The notes under the pieces were generated by a model, which saw only the letters and a list, made by a program, of their open reading frames with translations, searched no databases and was not told where the DNA came from. A program made the position numbers and the translations under genes. Of a stretch of 64,000 nt of DNA, positions 18,371 through 26,363 are shown in pieces (positions within the stretch are counted from its first letter, which is position 1; each line of letters starts with the position of its first letter). This DNA comes from Flavobacterium fluviale (lineage in GTDB: Bacteria; Bacteroidota; Bacteroidia; Flavobacteriales; Flavobacteriaceae), in assembly GCF_003312915.1 (NCBI RefSeq), contig NZ_CP030261.1, positions 1,054,001 through 1,118,000 of the forward strand. The letters run 5' to 3'.

Positions 18371-19642
18371 ATGCCAAAATTTCTCCTAAGTCTAGTTTTA
18401 ATTTGTGCCAGTACATTTGTATGGGCGCAGGATTCGCAGCAAGAAAAACTGGAGCAGCGTAAAGCTCAAATTCAACAGGAAATCAGAGACAATGAAAAGA
18501 TGCTTCAGTCTGTTCGAAAAAAAGAGAAATCTGCTGTCAATGAATACTTAATACAGGCAAACAAAATCAAACTTAAAGAGAAATTAATTAATACTACAGC
18601 AAAGCAGGAAAAGCTGATTAGCAATGATATGTATATTAATCAGGTTCAGGTTAATAAGCTTAAAAAAGAACTAAAGGTTTTAAAAGAGGATTATGCGGAG
18701 ATGATTCTAAAATCATACAAAAGCCGTTCTGAACAAAGCCGTGCAATGTTTATATTATCTTCTGAAAGTTTTTTACAAGCTTATAAAAGAGCACAGTATT
18801 TAAAACAATATACGACTTTTCGAAAAAATCAAGGTCTTGAAATTCAGTCAAAAACAGCTCAATTAGTTGATTTTAATGCGAAGCTAGATGGTCAGCGACA
18901 AGTCAAAAAGAAAATTATAGCCGAAAACCAGAAAGAAAAAGTTACTCTTGAAGCAGAGAAAAAAGAACAGCAAAAATTGGTTAACTCGCTTAAAAAAGAT
19001 AAAAGTAAAATTATAGCTGATACAAAATCTAAACAACAAGAATCAAGAAGAATTGATGCAAAAATCAAAGATCTTATTCGTGAGCAAATTAGATTAGCAA
19101 ATAAGAAAGCAGAGGAAGAAAGAAGAAAACGAATTGCAGAGGGTAAAACTACAGAAAGTAACGATCCGCCAGCTCGAGCTGTTTCATCAGATAAAATTGC
19201 ATTAACACCAGAAGGTAAAATTTTAGCTGCAGATTTTAAAGCAAACAGAGGTAAACTGCCTTGGCCGGTAGAAAAAGGATTTATTTCTTTAGGTTACGGA
19301 GATCAGGCGCATCCGTTGCATCCATCAATTACAATTCATAATTCAGGTGTAGAAATTACAACAGAAGATAGTGCAGCTGCACGTGCAGTATTTAGTGGAG
19401 TGGTATCAAAAGTTATTGCATTGTCTCCTGTAAATAGAGCTGTTTTTATTCAGCATGGAGATTACTTTACCGTATATCAAAACTTAAGTTCAGTATCTGT
19501 TGAGCAAGGAGATAAGGTAAATGTCAAACAAACTATTGGTAAGGTAAGAACTAGTGGAGATACTGGAAAAACGGTTATCAAATTCTTGATTCTTCAAAAT
19601 ACAACAAACATGAATCCGGAAGGATGGCTGCAAAACAGATAA
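18371..19642 (+). CDS. EnvC-like murein hydrolase activator (degenerate M23/LytM domain)
   Basis: A 423-residue protein: signal peptide (1-19, VWAQ), a long coiled coil (about 20-255, many Lys, Glu, Gln), and a C-terminal LytM domain (about 295-423). Active M23 enzymes use His-Asp and His-x-His zinc ligands. Here the first site reads HNSGVEI (Asp replaced by Glu), the next YQNL (His of YxHL replaced by Asn), and the last IKFLIL (His of LHFE replaced by Lys). It therefore probably does not cut peptidoglycan but activates amidases at division sites, as EnvC does. It ends the gene group; a terminator follows. Confidence 0.8.
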   Translation: MPKFLLSLVLICASTFVWAQDSQQEKLEQRKAQIQQEIRDNEKMLQSVRKKEKSAVNEYLIQANKIKLKEKLINTTAKQEKLISNDMYINQVQVNKLKKELKVLKEDYAEMILKSYKSRSEQSRAMFILSSESFLQAYKRAQYLKQYTTFRKNQGLEIQSKTAQLVDFNAKLDGQRQVKKKIIAENQKEKVTLEAEKKEQQKLVNSLKKDKSKIIADTKSKQQESRRIDAKIKDLIREQIRLANKKAEEERRKRIAEGKTTESNDPPARAVSSDKIALTPEGKILAADFKANRGKLPWPVEKGFISLGYGDQAHPLHPSITIHNSGVEITTEDSAAARAVFSGVVSKVIALSPVNRAVFIQHGDYFTVYQNLSSVSVEQGDKVNVKQTIGKVRTSGDTGKTVIKFLILQNTTNMNPEGWLQNR

Positions 19643-19647
19643 AATTT

Positions 19648-19675
19648 AAAAGGAGCTTTTTTTGCTCCTTTTTTT
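19648..19675 (+). terminator. rho-independent terminator after the EnvC-like gene
   Basis: A 9-bp stem (AAAAGGAGC with GCTCCTTTT), a seven-T loop and a T-run, starting 6 bases after the stop codon. Confidence 0.88.
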
Positions 19676-19769
19676 ATGAAATATAAAAATTAATCTGCAA
19701 TTGAACTTATCGTAAATAGAAATTACTTCTTTCGTTAAGCTGAAATTATACGATTGAATTTAAAAATAG

Positions 19770-19777
19770 TATTTTTG
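19770..19777 (+). promoter_or_regulatory. -7 promoter element (TATTTTTG) for rbfA
   Basis: TATTTTTG matches TAnnTTTG, 4 bases before the rbfA ATG, which implies an almost leaderless mRNA. The nearest TTG is 13 bases upstream, slightly short of the consensus distance. Confidence 0.45.
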
Positions 19778-19781
19778 CACT

Positions 19782-20174
19782 ATGGAAACAAATAGACAGA
19801 AAAAAATAGGCGGTGTTATTCAGAAAGATCTGGTTGACATTTTGCAAGGTGAAGTGCGAAAAAACGGAATTACTAATCTGGTAATTTCGGTATCCAAAGT
19901 TAGTGTGACTTCAGACTTATCTGTGGCAACAGTATATTTAAGCATCTTTCCTCAAGAAAAAGCACAAGAAACTTTAGAAGGAATTAAATCAAATACAACG
20001 TTAATTAAACACGATTTATCTCAACGTGTACGTCTGCAATTACGCCGTGTACCAAACTTGGTATTCTTTATCGATGACTCTCTAGATTACATCGAAAAAA
20101 TCGACAATGCTCTAGCTGGAAAAGAAAACCCAATCGAAAACCGTGAGCTTTTAGAAAAAAGAAGAAAATCATAA
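19782..20174 (+). CDS. rbfA: ribosome-binding factor A
   Basis: A 130-residue RbfA with the family start TNRQKKIGGVIQKDLVDIL, a KH-like fold, VSVTSDLSVATVYLSIFP in the centre, and the closing LRRVPNLVFFIDDSLDYIEKID-type segment. It helps mature the 16S rRNA 5' end in the 30S subunit. The downstream permease starts at a TTG one base after the stop. Confidence 0.92.
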   Translation: METNRQKKIGGVIQKDLVDILQGEVRKNGITNLVISVSKVSVTSDLSVATVYLSIFPQEKAQETLEGIKSNTTLIKHDLSQRVRLQLRRVPNLVFFIDDSLDYIEKIDNALAGKENPIENRELLEKRRKS

Positions 20175-20175
20175 A

Positions 20176-21375
20176 TTGAATTTCCCCCTTTACATAGCCA
20201 AACGTTATATTTTTAGCAGCAGTAAAAACAATGCTATCAATATTATTAACCGCATTGCCAGCATGGGAATCATTGTTGGCACGATGGCTTTGTTTGTGGT
20301 TTTATCTGTTTTCAGCGGATTAAAAGTTTTTAGTCTTTCGTTTACAAACGAAATTGATCCCGATTTAAAACTGGTTAGTACTTACGGAAAATCATTTTTA
20401 ATCACACCAGATCAGGAAAGTAAGATCAAAAATATTAAGGGTGTTGCTTCTTACACCAAAATTATAGAAGAGCGTGTTTTGTTTTTGTTTAAAGACAAAC
20501 AGCAGGTTACTTATCTAAAAGGAGTTGACAGTTCGTATGCAGTTGTTAATGATATAAAGAAAAAACTATATAACGGTCAATGGCTGAAACCAGACAGCTA
20601 TCAGGTTGTGATTGGGTACGGCTTGTCACAGAATTTTTCTATGGGAATTCTCGATTTTGAGAATCCGCTGCAGATTTTTGCCCCAAAACCTGGAAAAGGT
20701 GCAATCGAAAATCCAGAAGAAGCCTTCAATAAAACAGATGTTCTGCCTGTTGGAATTTATTCTATAAGCGAAGACTTAGATTCAAAATACGTATTTGCAG
20801 ATTTAGGTTTAGTACAGGAATTGTTAATGTATAAAACCAATCAGATCTCGGGAATTGAATTTAAACTCAAAGAAAATGCAGATGAAAATGCAGTAAAGAC
20901 TCAGCTCAATTCTATTTTTAAAAATAAAATTACTTTAAAAAACAGAGCGCAGTTAAACGAGTCTTTATATAAAATGCTGAATACCGAAAATATTGTGGTG
21001 TATTTGATTTTTACTTTGGTAATTATTGTAGCACTTTTTAATTTAGTCGGGGCATTGATCATGATGATTTTAGAGAAAAAAGGAAATCTTAAAACACTTT
21101 TTAATCTCGGAACAGAAATCAATAATCTTAGAAAGATATTCTTGCTTCAAGGGACTTTATTAAGTTTTTTTGGCGGTCTCATCGGACTTGTTTTAGGTAT
21201 AATCTTAGTGATATTGCAACAGCAATATGAATTGATAATGATTACGCCAACCTTGGCTTATCCAGTTGTTTTTTCACTAGAAAATGTTCTAATTGTAATG
21301 ACGACTATTGTGATACTTGGATTTGTAGCCTCATTAATAGCAAGCAGCCGCGTGAGCAAAAAATTGCTGGATTAA
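20176..21375 (+). CDS. LolC/E-like ABC transporter permease (FtsX family)
   Basis: A 399-residue protein with one N-terminal membrane helix (about 25-50), a large periplasmic domain (50-270), and three C-terminal helices (about 275-300, 320-350, 370-395). This is the MacB/LolE/FtsX fold. The start is a TTG directly after rbfA, with MNFPLYIAKRYIFSSSKNNA-like family sequence following. LolCDE releases lipoproteins from the inner membrane. No ATPase partner is coded next to it. Confidence 0.75.
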   Translation: MNFPLYIAKRYIFSSSKNNAINIINRIASMGIIVGTMALFVVLSVFSGLKVFSLSFTNEIDPDLKLVSTYGKSFLITPDQESKIKNIKGVASYTKIIEERVLFLFKDKQQVTYLKGVDSSYAVVNDIKKKLYNGQWLKPDSYQVVIGYGLSQNFSMGILDFENPLQIFAPKPGKGAIENPEEAFNKTDVLPVGIYSISEDLDSKYVFADLGLVQELLMYKTNQISGIEFKLKENADENAVKTQLNSIFKNKITLKNRAQLNESLYKMLNTENIVVYLIFTLVIIVALFNLVGALIMMILEKKGNLKTLFNLGTEINNLRKIFLLQGTLLSFFGGLIGLVLGIILVILQQQYELIMITPTLAYPVVFSLENVLIVMTTIVILGFVASLIASSRVSKKLLD

Positions 21376-21546
21376 TTTCTTCTTTAAAAATATTACTTAT
21401 ATTTACCGCCTTTAAAATCTACAGCATATGATTGTTTCTGCCTAATCCTAACTTTATTTTTTAGAATAATTAGGATACTTACGTTTACTTTTTTAGTTCA
21501 GATCATAGAGCATCTGGACCAATTTTATCATTTATCCTAAAATATC

Positions 21547-22974
21547 ATGACAGAAACATCTATAAAGAAAAGTTTATTTTCTAAAATTTTCACCACATTA
21601 AAACAAGCCTTAAATGGCGACGAATCATTTGACTATACTTCTGGAAGTATAAAAAAGGCCGTTATTCTTTTAGCCATTCCGATGGTTCTGGAAATGATGA
21701 TGGAATCAGTTTTTGCTCTAGTCGATTTATATTTCGTTGGACATTTAGAGCATAGCAGTTTTGCCATTCAGACTGTCGGTTTGACCGAATCTGTATTGAC
21801 AGTAATTTATTCTCTCGCAATCGGAATGAGTATGGCGGCAACAGCAGTTGTTGCACGAAGAATTGGAGAAAAAGATCCTGTCGCTGCAGCAAAAGCTGGA
21901 ATGCAAGCCATCATAATTGCATTTGCAGTTAACAGTGTGATGAGCATTTTCGGAGTTATTTATGCCAAAGAGATTTTAATTTTGATGGGATCTTCTGTGG
22001 AATCTGCCGAACATGGCTTCCGATTTACTCAAATTATGATTGGCTCTAGTTTATGCATTATGCTTTTGTTCCTGATTAACGGAATTTTTCGCGGTGCAGG
22101 AAATGCAGCTATTGCTATGAAAAGTCTTTGGATTGCCAATATCTGCAATATCATTTTATGTCCAATTTTGATTAATGGTTTAGGACCAATTCCTGCTTTC
22201 GGATTGGTTGGCGCCGCTTTGGCAACAACTTTTGGAAGAAGTATTGGGGTTTTATATCAGGTTTATCATTTATTTTTTGGAAATGGAATTTTAAAAATTA
22301 AGATTCCATATTTTGCTCCAGATTTTAAACAAATTCAGGCATTGGTAAAAATCGCCGCTCCTGGAATTCTGCAATTTGTAATTGCTTCTTGCAGCTGGAT
22401 TTTCTTAGCACAATTAGTAGCAACAACTGGCGGTGATCATGGTTCTGCAGGTTATCAAACGGCACTGAGAATTATGATGTTTTTTATTCTCCCAGCTTGG
22501 GGATTAAGTAATGCCGCTGCGACTTTGGTTGGGCAGAATTTAGGCGCTAAACAAATTGAACGTGCCGAAAAATCGGTTTATACAACAGCGCGTTATAATG
22601 TGATTTTCATGGCGACAATTATGGTAATTACGCTTGCATTTGGACAATATATAATTTCTTTTTTCACGAATGACGAGCAAGTAAAAACCATTGCAATTGA
22701 AGCATTGCAGATTATGAGCATAGGATTTATCTTCTACGGAATCGGAATGGTTTTAATAAACACATTCAACGGAGCGGGAGATACCTGGACACCAACCGGG
22801 ATTAATTTTTTTGGGTTTTGGCTGTTCCAAATTCCACTGGCGTATGTTTTAGCTAAACATTTTAATATGGGACCAACAGGAGTTTTTATTGCAATTCCTG
22901 TTGCTGAAACTGCGATTACACTTACCGGTATTTTCTTTTATAAAAGAGGGAAGTGGAAAAGAACTCAAGTATAA
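21547..22974 (+). CDS. MATE family efflux transporter
   Basis: A 475-residue membrane protein with 12 hydrophobic segments in two halves, each beginning with the MATE pattern (IPMVLEMMMESVFALVDLYFVG near 43-65; APGILQFVIASCSW near 275). It exports cationic drugs or metabolites using a Na+ or H+ gradient. It is transcribed alone, with 171 bases upstream that contain a CCTAAT/ATTAGG dyad. It is not clearly linked to the pigment cluster 2 kb away. Confidence 0.88.
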   Translation: MTETSIKKSLFSKIFTTLKQALNGDESFDYTSGSIKKAVILLAIPMVLEMMMESVFALVDLYFVGHLEHSSFAIQTVGLTESVLTVIYSLAIGMSMAATAVVARRIGEKDPVAAAKAGMQAIIIAFAVNSVMSIFGVIYAKEILILMGSSVESAEHGFRFTQIMIGSSLCIMLLFLINGIFRGAGNAAIAMKSLWIANICNIILCPILINGLGPIPAFGLVGAALATTFGRSIGVLYQVYHLFFGNGILKIKIPYFAPDFKQIQALVKIAAPGILQFVIASCSWIFLAQLVATTGGDHGSAGYQTALRIMMFFILPAWGLSNAAATLVGQNLGAKQIERAEKSVYTTARYNVIFMATIMVITLAFGQYIISFFTNDEQVKTIAIEALQIMSIGFIFYGIGMVLINTFNGAGDTWTPTGINFFGFWLFQIPLAYVLAKHFNMGPTGVFIAIPVAETAITLTGIFFYKRGKWKRTQV

Positions 22975-22977
22975 TGC

Positions 22978-23008
22978 AAAAAGTCTTTTAAATTTTCAAG
23001 GCTTTTTT
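22978..23008 (+). terminator. probable terminator after the MATE gene
   Basis: AAAAAGTCTT (22978-22987) pairs with AAGGCTTTTT (22998-23007) with one G-U pair, followed by T residues. Confidence 0.55.
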
Positions 23009-23045
23009 GTAAGAAATTTACATTAATTTTGTTTTGTAAAATTTA

Positions 23046-23594
23046 ATGTTTATGATTAAAATTAATTTAGAAAATACTTTCGAAGCAACTTATGTAAGTT
23101 CTAATTTCGATCAATATGTTTTTGAATCTCAATTAAAGAATAATAAAATAATTCAACTTAAAGTCAAGTTCACAAATATTGTAGATTCATTATTGCCAAA
23201 TGTTTTTAATCTAGCTTTTGGTCCATTTGACTCAACTGGAAAAATAGATGATTCTATTAATCTTAATCATAGAGATAGTAATAAAGTTTTTTCGACAATT
23301 ATCTTATTTGCAATTATATTTTTAAAACATAATCCAATTGCGACAATTGGGATAGATGGTTCAGATGATTTGCGAGCTCATTTATATCATCGAATGTTTA
23401 GATATAATTATAAAGATTTGCGAGATTTTATTGTTATTATTGGAGTAGATTGGTATGTAAGACTATTACGAAATGGATCAATTGAGTTAGATGATAATGG
23501 CTCTGCTTTTTTTAAACCAAAACCAGAACCATTTGATTTTCAAAGAAAGGCCACAGATCTTTATCGATATTATATGTTTAATTTAAACCAATAA
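23046..23594 (+). CDS. uncharacterised protein (DUF6934-like)
   Basis: A 182-residue soluble protein without signal peptide. It has NLAFGPFDSTGKIDDS, a central hydrophobic stretch (KVFSTIILFAIIFLKHNP) and a basic GSDDLRAHLYHRMFRYN segment. This pattern resembles DUF6934 as I remember it, a small family of scattered distribution in Bacteroidota. A second in-frame ATG lies two codons in. It is followed 16 bases later by a 70-codon gene. Function is unknown. Confidence 0.6.
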   Translation: MFMIKINLENTFEATYVSSNFDQYVFESQLKNNKIIQLKVKFTNIVDSLLPNVFNLAFGPFDSTGKIDDSINLNHRDSNKVFSTIILFAIIFLKHNPIATIGIDGSDDLRAHLYHRMFRYNYKDLRDFIVIIGVDWYVRLLRNGSIELDDNGSAFFKPKPEPFDFQRKATDLYRYYMFNLNQ

Positions 23595-23610
23595 TTTTTA
23601 AATTTGCAGT

Positions 23611-23823
23611 ATGAAAGATTCTATTCAAAATAAGATTAATAAAATTCAAGAAATTGCGTTAGCTTCCAACACTAAAAAAAAGATGATGGATAGTAATGTA
23701 ATAGAATTAAATAGTAATGATAGTTTAGTTAAATCTATTAGAAACACTAAAGAAGCGGAATTGTTCTTTTCTGAGTTAAAGTCAGCGATTGATCTGGCAA
23801 AAAAAATCAATAAAATTTTTTAA
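23611..23823 (+). CDS. small uncharacterised helical protein
   Basis: A 70-residue, mostly helical, charged protein (NKINKIQEIALASNTKKKMM and AELFFSELKSAIDLAKKIN). No known family comes to mind. It starts 16 bases after the preceding gene and shares its terminator, so the two form a small operon. A toxin-antitoxin or partner-pair role is possible from gene size and order but has no direct support. Confidence 0.5.
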   Translation: MKDSIQNKINKIQEIALASNTKKKMMDSNVIELNSNDSLVKSIRNTKEAELFFSELKSAIDLAKKINKIF

Positions 23824-23853
23824 ATTCACTTATCTATTATAGCTTAAAAATAG

Positions 23854-23885
23854 AAAATGCCTTCAATAATGAAGGCATTTTTATT
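23854..23885. terminator. bidirectional terminator between convergent genes
   Basis: A perfect 12-bp stem (AAAATGCCTTCA with TGAAGGCATTTT) and an ATAA loop, with T-runs in both directions. It lies between the small-protein gene (+) and dusB (-). Confidence 0.88.
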
Positions 23886-23892
23886 GTGAAAT

Positions 23893-23919
23893 TTTGTCAA
23901 AGCTTCAAACTTTGACAAA
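23893..23919. repeat. second hairpin upstream of dusB stop
   Basis: TTTGTCAAAG and CTTTGACAAA pair over 10 bp around a seven-base loop. It sits 11 bases beyond the dusB stop on the minus strand and may help terminate dusB. Confidence 0.55.
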
Positions 23920-23929
23920 GATTATATTA

Positions 23930-24922
23930 CTAAACAAACTCATATCCTGCATACACCTGTTCAATCTCTTTCATAATAGCAAATAAATCTTCAGGAGCAT
24001 CTGTAGTAACTAATTTTTGTTTGAATTCTTTAAACGAATGAATTCCTTTGAAATAGTTCGTATAGTGACGACGCATTTCTACAATTCCCAAACGTTCACC
24101 TTTCCATTCCATTGACCACATTAAATGATTTCTCGCAGCTTCAACACGATCAATAACCGTTGGAGCAGGTAAGTGCTCGCCTGTTTTAAAATAGTGTTTG
24201 ATTTCGTTAAAAATCCACGGATATCCAATCGCCGCACGGCCAATCATGATACCGTCAATTCCGTATTCGTTTTTATATTGTAATGCTTTTTCAGGACTAT
24301 CTATATCGCCGTTTCCGAAAATAGGCATTGTAATTCTTGGGTTGTTCTTTACACGTGCAATATGTGACCAATCAGAATGACCTTTATACATTTGAGCTCG
24401 GGTTCTAGCATGAATCGTTAAAGCTTGAACGCCAATATCCTGAAGTCTTTCAGCAACTTCATCGATATTAATTGAGTTTTCATCCCAGCCTAAACGCGTT
24501 TTTACTGTAACAGGCAAATCAGTTCCTTTAATAACCGCTTGTGTCAAACGTACCATCAAATCAACATCTTTTAAAACTCCCGCTCCAGCACCTTTGCAAA
24601 CTACTTTTTTTACTGGACATCCAAAATTGATATCCACTAAATCAGGTTTTACTGTCGAAACAATTTTAGACGACATTTCCATTGCTTCTTCATCGCCGCC
24701 AAAAATCTGAATTCCGACAGGACGTTCGTAATCAAAAATATCCAGCTTCATGCGGCTTTTTATAGCATCACGAATTAATCCTTCCGACGAAATAAATTCA
24801 GAATACATCATATCAGCTCCGTGCGCTTTACATAATCTGCGAAACGGCGGATCACTGACGTCTTCCATCGGTGCGAGTAATAAAGGAAATTCAGGTAATT
24901 CTATGTTGCCAATCTTGACCAT
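23930..24922 (-). CDS. dusB: tRNA dihydrouridine synthase
   Basis: A 330-residue FMN enzyme with PLLLAPMEDVSDPPFRRLC at the start, VDINFGCPVKKVV and GAGAGVL near 90-110, and LTIHARTRAQMYKGHSDW near 170. It reduces uridine in the tRNA D-loop. The start used is ATG at 24922 (MVKIGNIEL). The frame is open to 24982, but those codons include a promoter-like element and a low-complexity stretch absent from homologues. Confidence 0.9.
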   Translation of the reverse strand: MVKIGNIELPEFPLLLAPMEDVSDPPFRRLCKAHGADMMYSEFISSEGLIRDAIKSRMKLDIFDYERPVGIQIFGGDEEAMEMSSKIVSTVKPDLVDINFGCPVKKVVCKGAGAGVLKDVDLMVRLTQAVIKGTDLPVTVKTRLGWDENSINIDEVAERLQDIGVQALTIHARTRAQMYKGHSDWSHIARVKNNPRITMPIFGNGDIDSPEKALQYKNEYGIDGIMIGRAAIGYPWIFNEIKHYFKTGEHLPAPTVIDRVEAARNHLMWSMEWKGERLGIVEMRRHYTNYFKGIHSFKEFKQKLVTTDAPEDLFAIMKEIEQVYAGYEFV

Positions 24923-24937
24923 CTTCGTAATTTTTTG

Positions 24938-24945
24938 CAAAATTA
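24938..24945 (-). promoter_or_regulatory. -7 promoter element (TAATTTTG) for dusB
   Basis: TAATTTTG on the minus strand lies 15 bases before the dusB ATG. A TTG lies 22 bases further upstream, within the consensus spacing. Confidence 0.55.
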
Positions 24946-24979
24946 CAACTTTTAGTTCAATTTGTACCAAATTGAGGTT

Positions 24980-25056
24980 CAAAGGTTCAGAGTAGGCATA
25001 GGTTCAAAGGTTTTTTTATCAGTCTTTTAGGAAACCTTTGTTCCTCTGAACCTTTG
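24980..25056. repeat. 13-base inverted repeat in the dusB / pigment-cluster gap
   Basis: CAAAGGTTCAGAG (24980-24992) and CTCTGAACCTTTG (25044-25056) are exact complements 51 bases apart, with further GGTTCAAAGG words inside. The same CCTTTGCAGCTTTG and GAACCTTT words recur at 51.46-51.50 kb, so this is a dispersed repeat. Confidence 0.55.
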
Positions 25057-25076
25057 CAACTTTGTACCTAAAAAAA

Positions 25077-26363
25077 TTATCTATAATCAAAAAAGCGAAT
25101 AGGTTTTCGACTCATCGGATTAAAAACTAGCGGATTTAAAACTTCTTTTGAGGCAAATTCTATTTTTGGAGTTACTCTTAGTTTGGCTCTAAAATGATCT
25201 TTTATTTCCTGAAGAAATTCGGGAGTTTGATTTTTGGCAGCAATTTTAATCAGGATTTCGTCTGTGCCTAAATCGTTAGTTGAAATTTCGATAAGATGAT
25301 TTTCGATAGTATCAAAACTGCTCAAAACATCGTTCATTGCTGGCGGATAAAGAGTTGTGCCTTTATATTTAATCATTTGTTTTTTACGGCCAACAACTGG
25401 ACCAACACGTAAGGTGTTTCTTCCGCAAGCACAAGGCTCATCATGAAACTGAACCATATCTCCAGTTTTAAAACGCAGAAGGGGCATCGCTTCAATTCCT
25501 AAAGTAGTAAAAGTAAGTTCGCCGGTTTCTCCATTTTTTACAGGCTGATTATTTTCGTCTAAAACTTCTACAATGATTAATTCTGGGTGATGATGTCCGC
25601 CCTTTCCGTGTTCACATTCTGTAAAAGCGGTGCTCATTTCTGTAGAAGCATAAGTCGAAAACAACTTAATATTCCACTTATCAGTAATCTTTTTGGATAG
25701 TATATTCATCGAAAAATCTTGTTCTCTCAAAGATTCTCCAATACAAACTGCGCCTTTTATACTCGAATTATTATAATCGATTTCGTGGGCTTCAGCGTAT
25801 TCAATTAATTTTAAAAGGAAAGACGGAACGGTAATTAAATAACTTGGATTGTATTTTAAAATAGAATCCCACTGCATTTCTGGAATTCCAGCACCAACAC
25901 GAATTACGCTGACTTTCAATTTTCTAAGACCTAAAAAATAAGCCAAACCAGCCATAAATTTTCGGTCAATTGTCGTCATTAACTGTACAACATCTCCTTC
26001 TGCAATCCCGGCGCAGGCGAACGAAATCGCTTCGTTATAAGCCAATCGATCCAAATCTGAATCGGTTAAACCGAAAGTTACAGGATCGCCTAAAGTTCCT
26101 GAAGTTGAGGCATAATCGATAATTTTTTGCTGCGGAACACACAAAAAATCATCGTTATATTGCTGTAGATCTTCTTTCGTTGTAACAGGAAGAAATTGTA
26201 AATCTTCTAATGTTTTTACTTTAGAAATATCAATATTTTGTCCAGCAAAAAGTCTTTTGTAAAAAGGAGAATTTTGACTGATGTATTCTAGAAGTTCAAC
26301 TAATTTTTTTTCTTGAAAAATTTTAATTTCTTCTAAAGAATCTTTTTCTATTGCTGGAATCAT
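25077..26363 (-). CDS. AMP-dependent ligase, phenylacetate-CoA ligase family (flexirubin cluster)
   Basis: A 428-residue adenylate-forming enzyme. The phosphate loop is YASTSGTLGDPVTFG near residue 85, the second nucleotide site is FSTYASTEMSTAF near 210, and GELTFTTLG...PLLRFKTGD lies near 290. CxxGR-like CACGR follows. Phenylacetate-CoA ligases activate aromatic acids. In this cluster the expected substrate is 4-coumarate from the tyrosine ammonia-lyase, loaded onto CoA or an acyl carrier protein to prime the polyene. It overlaps the preceding gene by 4 bases. Confidence 0.8.
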   Translation of the reverse strand: MIPAIEKDSLEEIKIFQEKKLVELLEYISQNSPFYKRLFAGQNIDISKVKTLEDLQFLPVTTKEDLQQYNDDFLCVPQQKIIDYASTSGTLGDPVTFGLTDSDLDRLAYNEAISFACAGIAEGDVVQLMTTIDRKFMAGLAYFLGLRKLKVSVIRVGAGIPEMQWDSILKYNPSYLITVPSFLLKLIEYAEAHEIDYNNSSIKGAVCIGESLREQDFSMNILSKKITDKWNIKLFSTYASTEMSTAFTECEHGKGGHHHPELIIVEVLDENNQPVKNGETGELTFTTLGIEAMPLLRFKTGDMVQFHDEPCACGRNTLRVGPVVGRKKQMIKYKGTTLYPPAMNDVLSSFDTIENHLIEISTNDLGTDEILIKIAAKNQTPEFLQEIKDHFRAKLRVTPKIEFASKEVLNPLVFNPMSRKPIRFFDYR

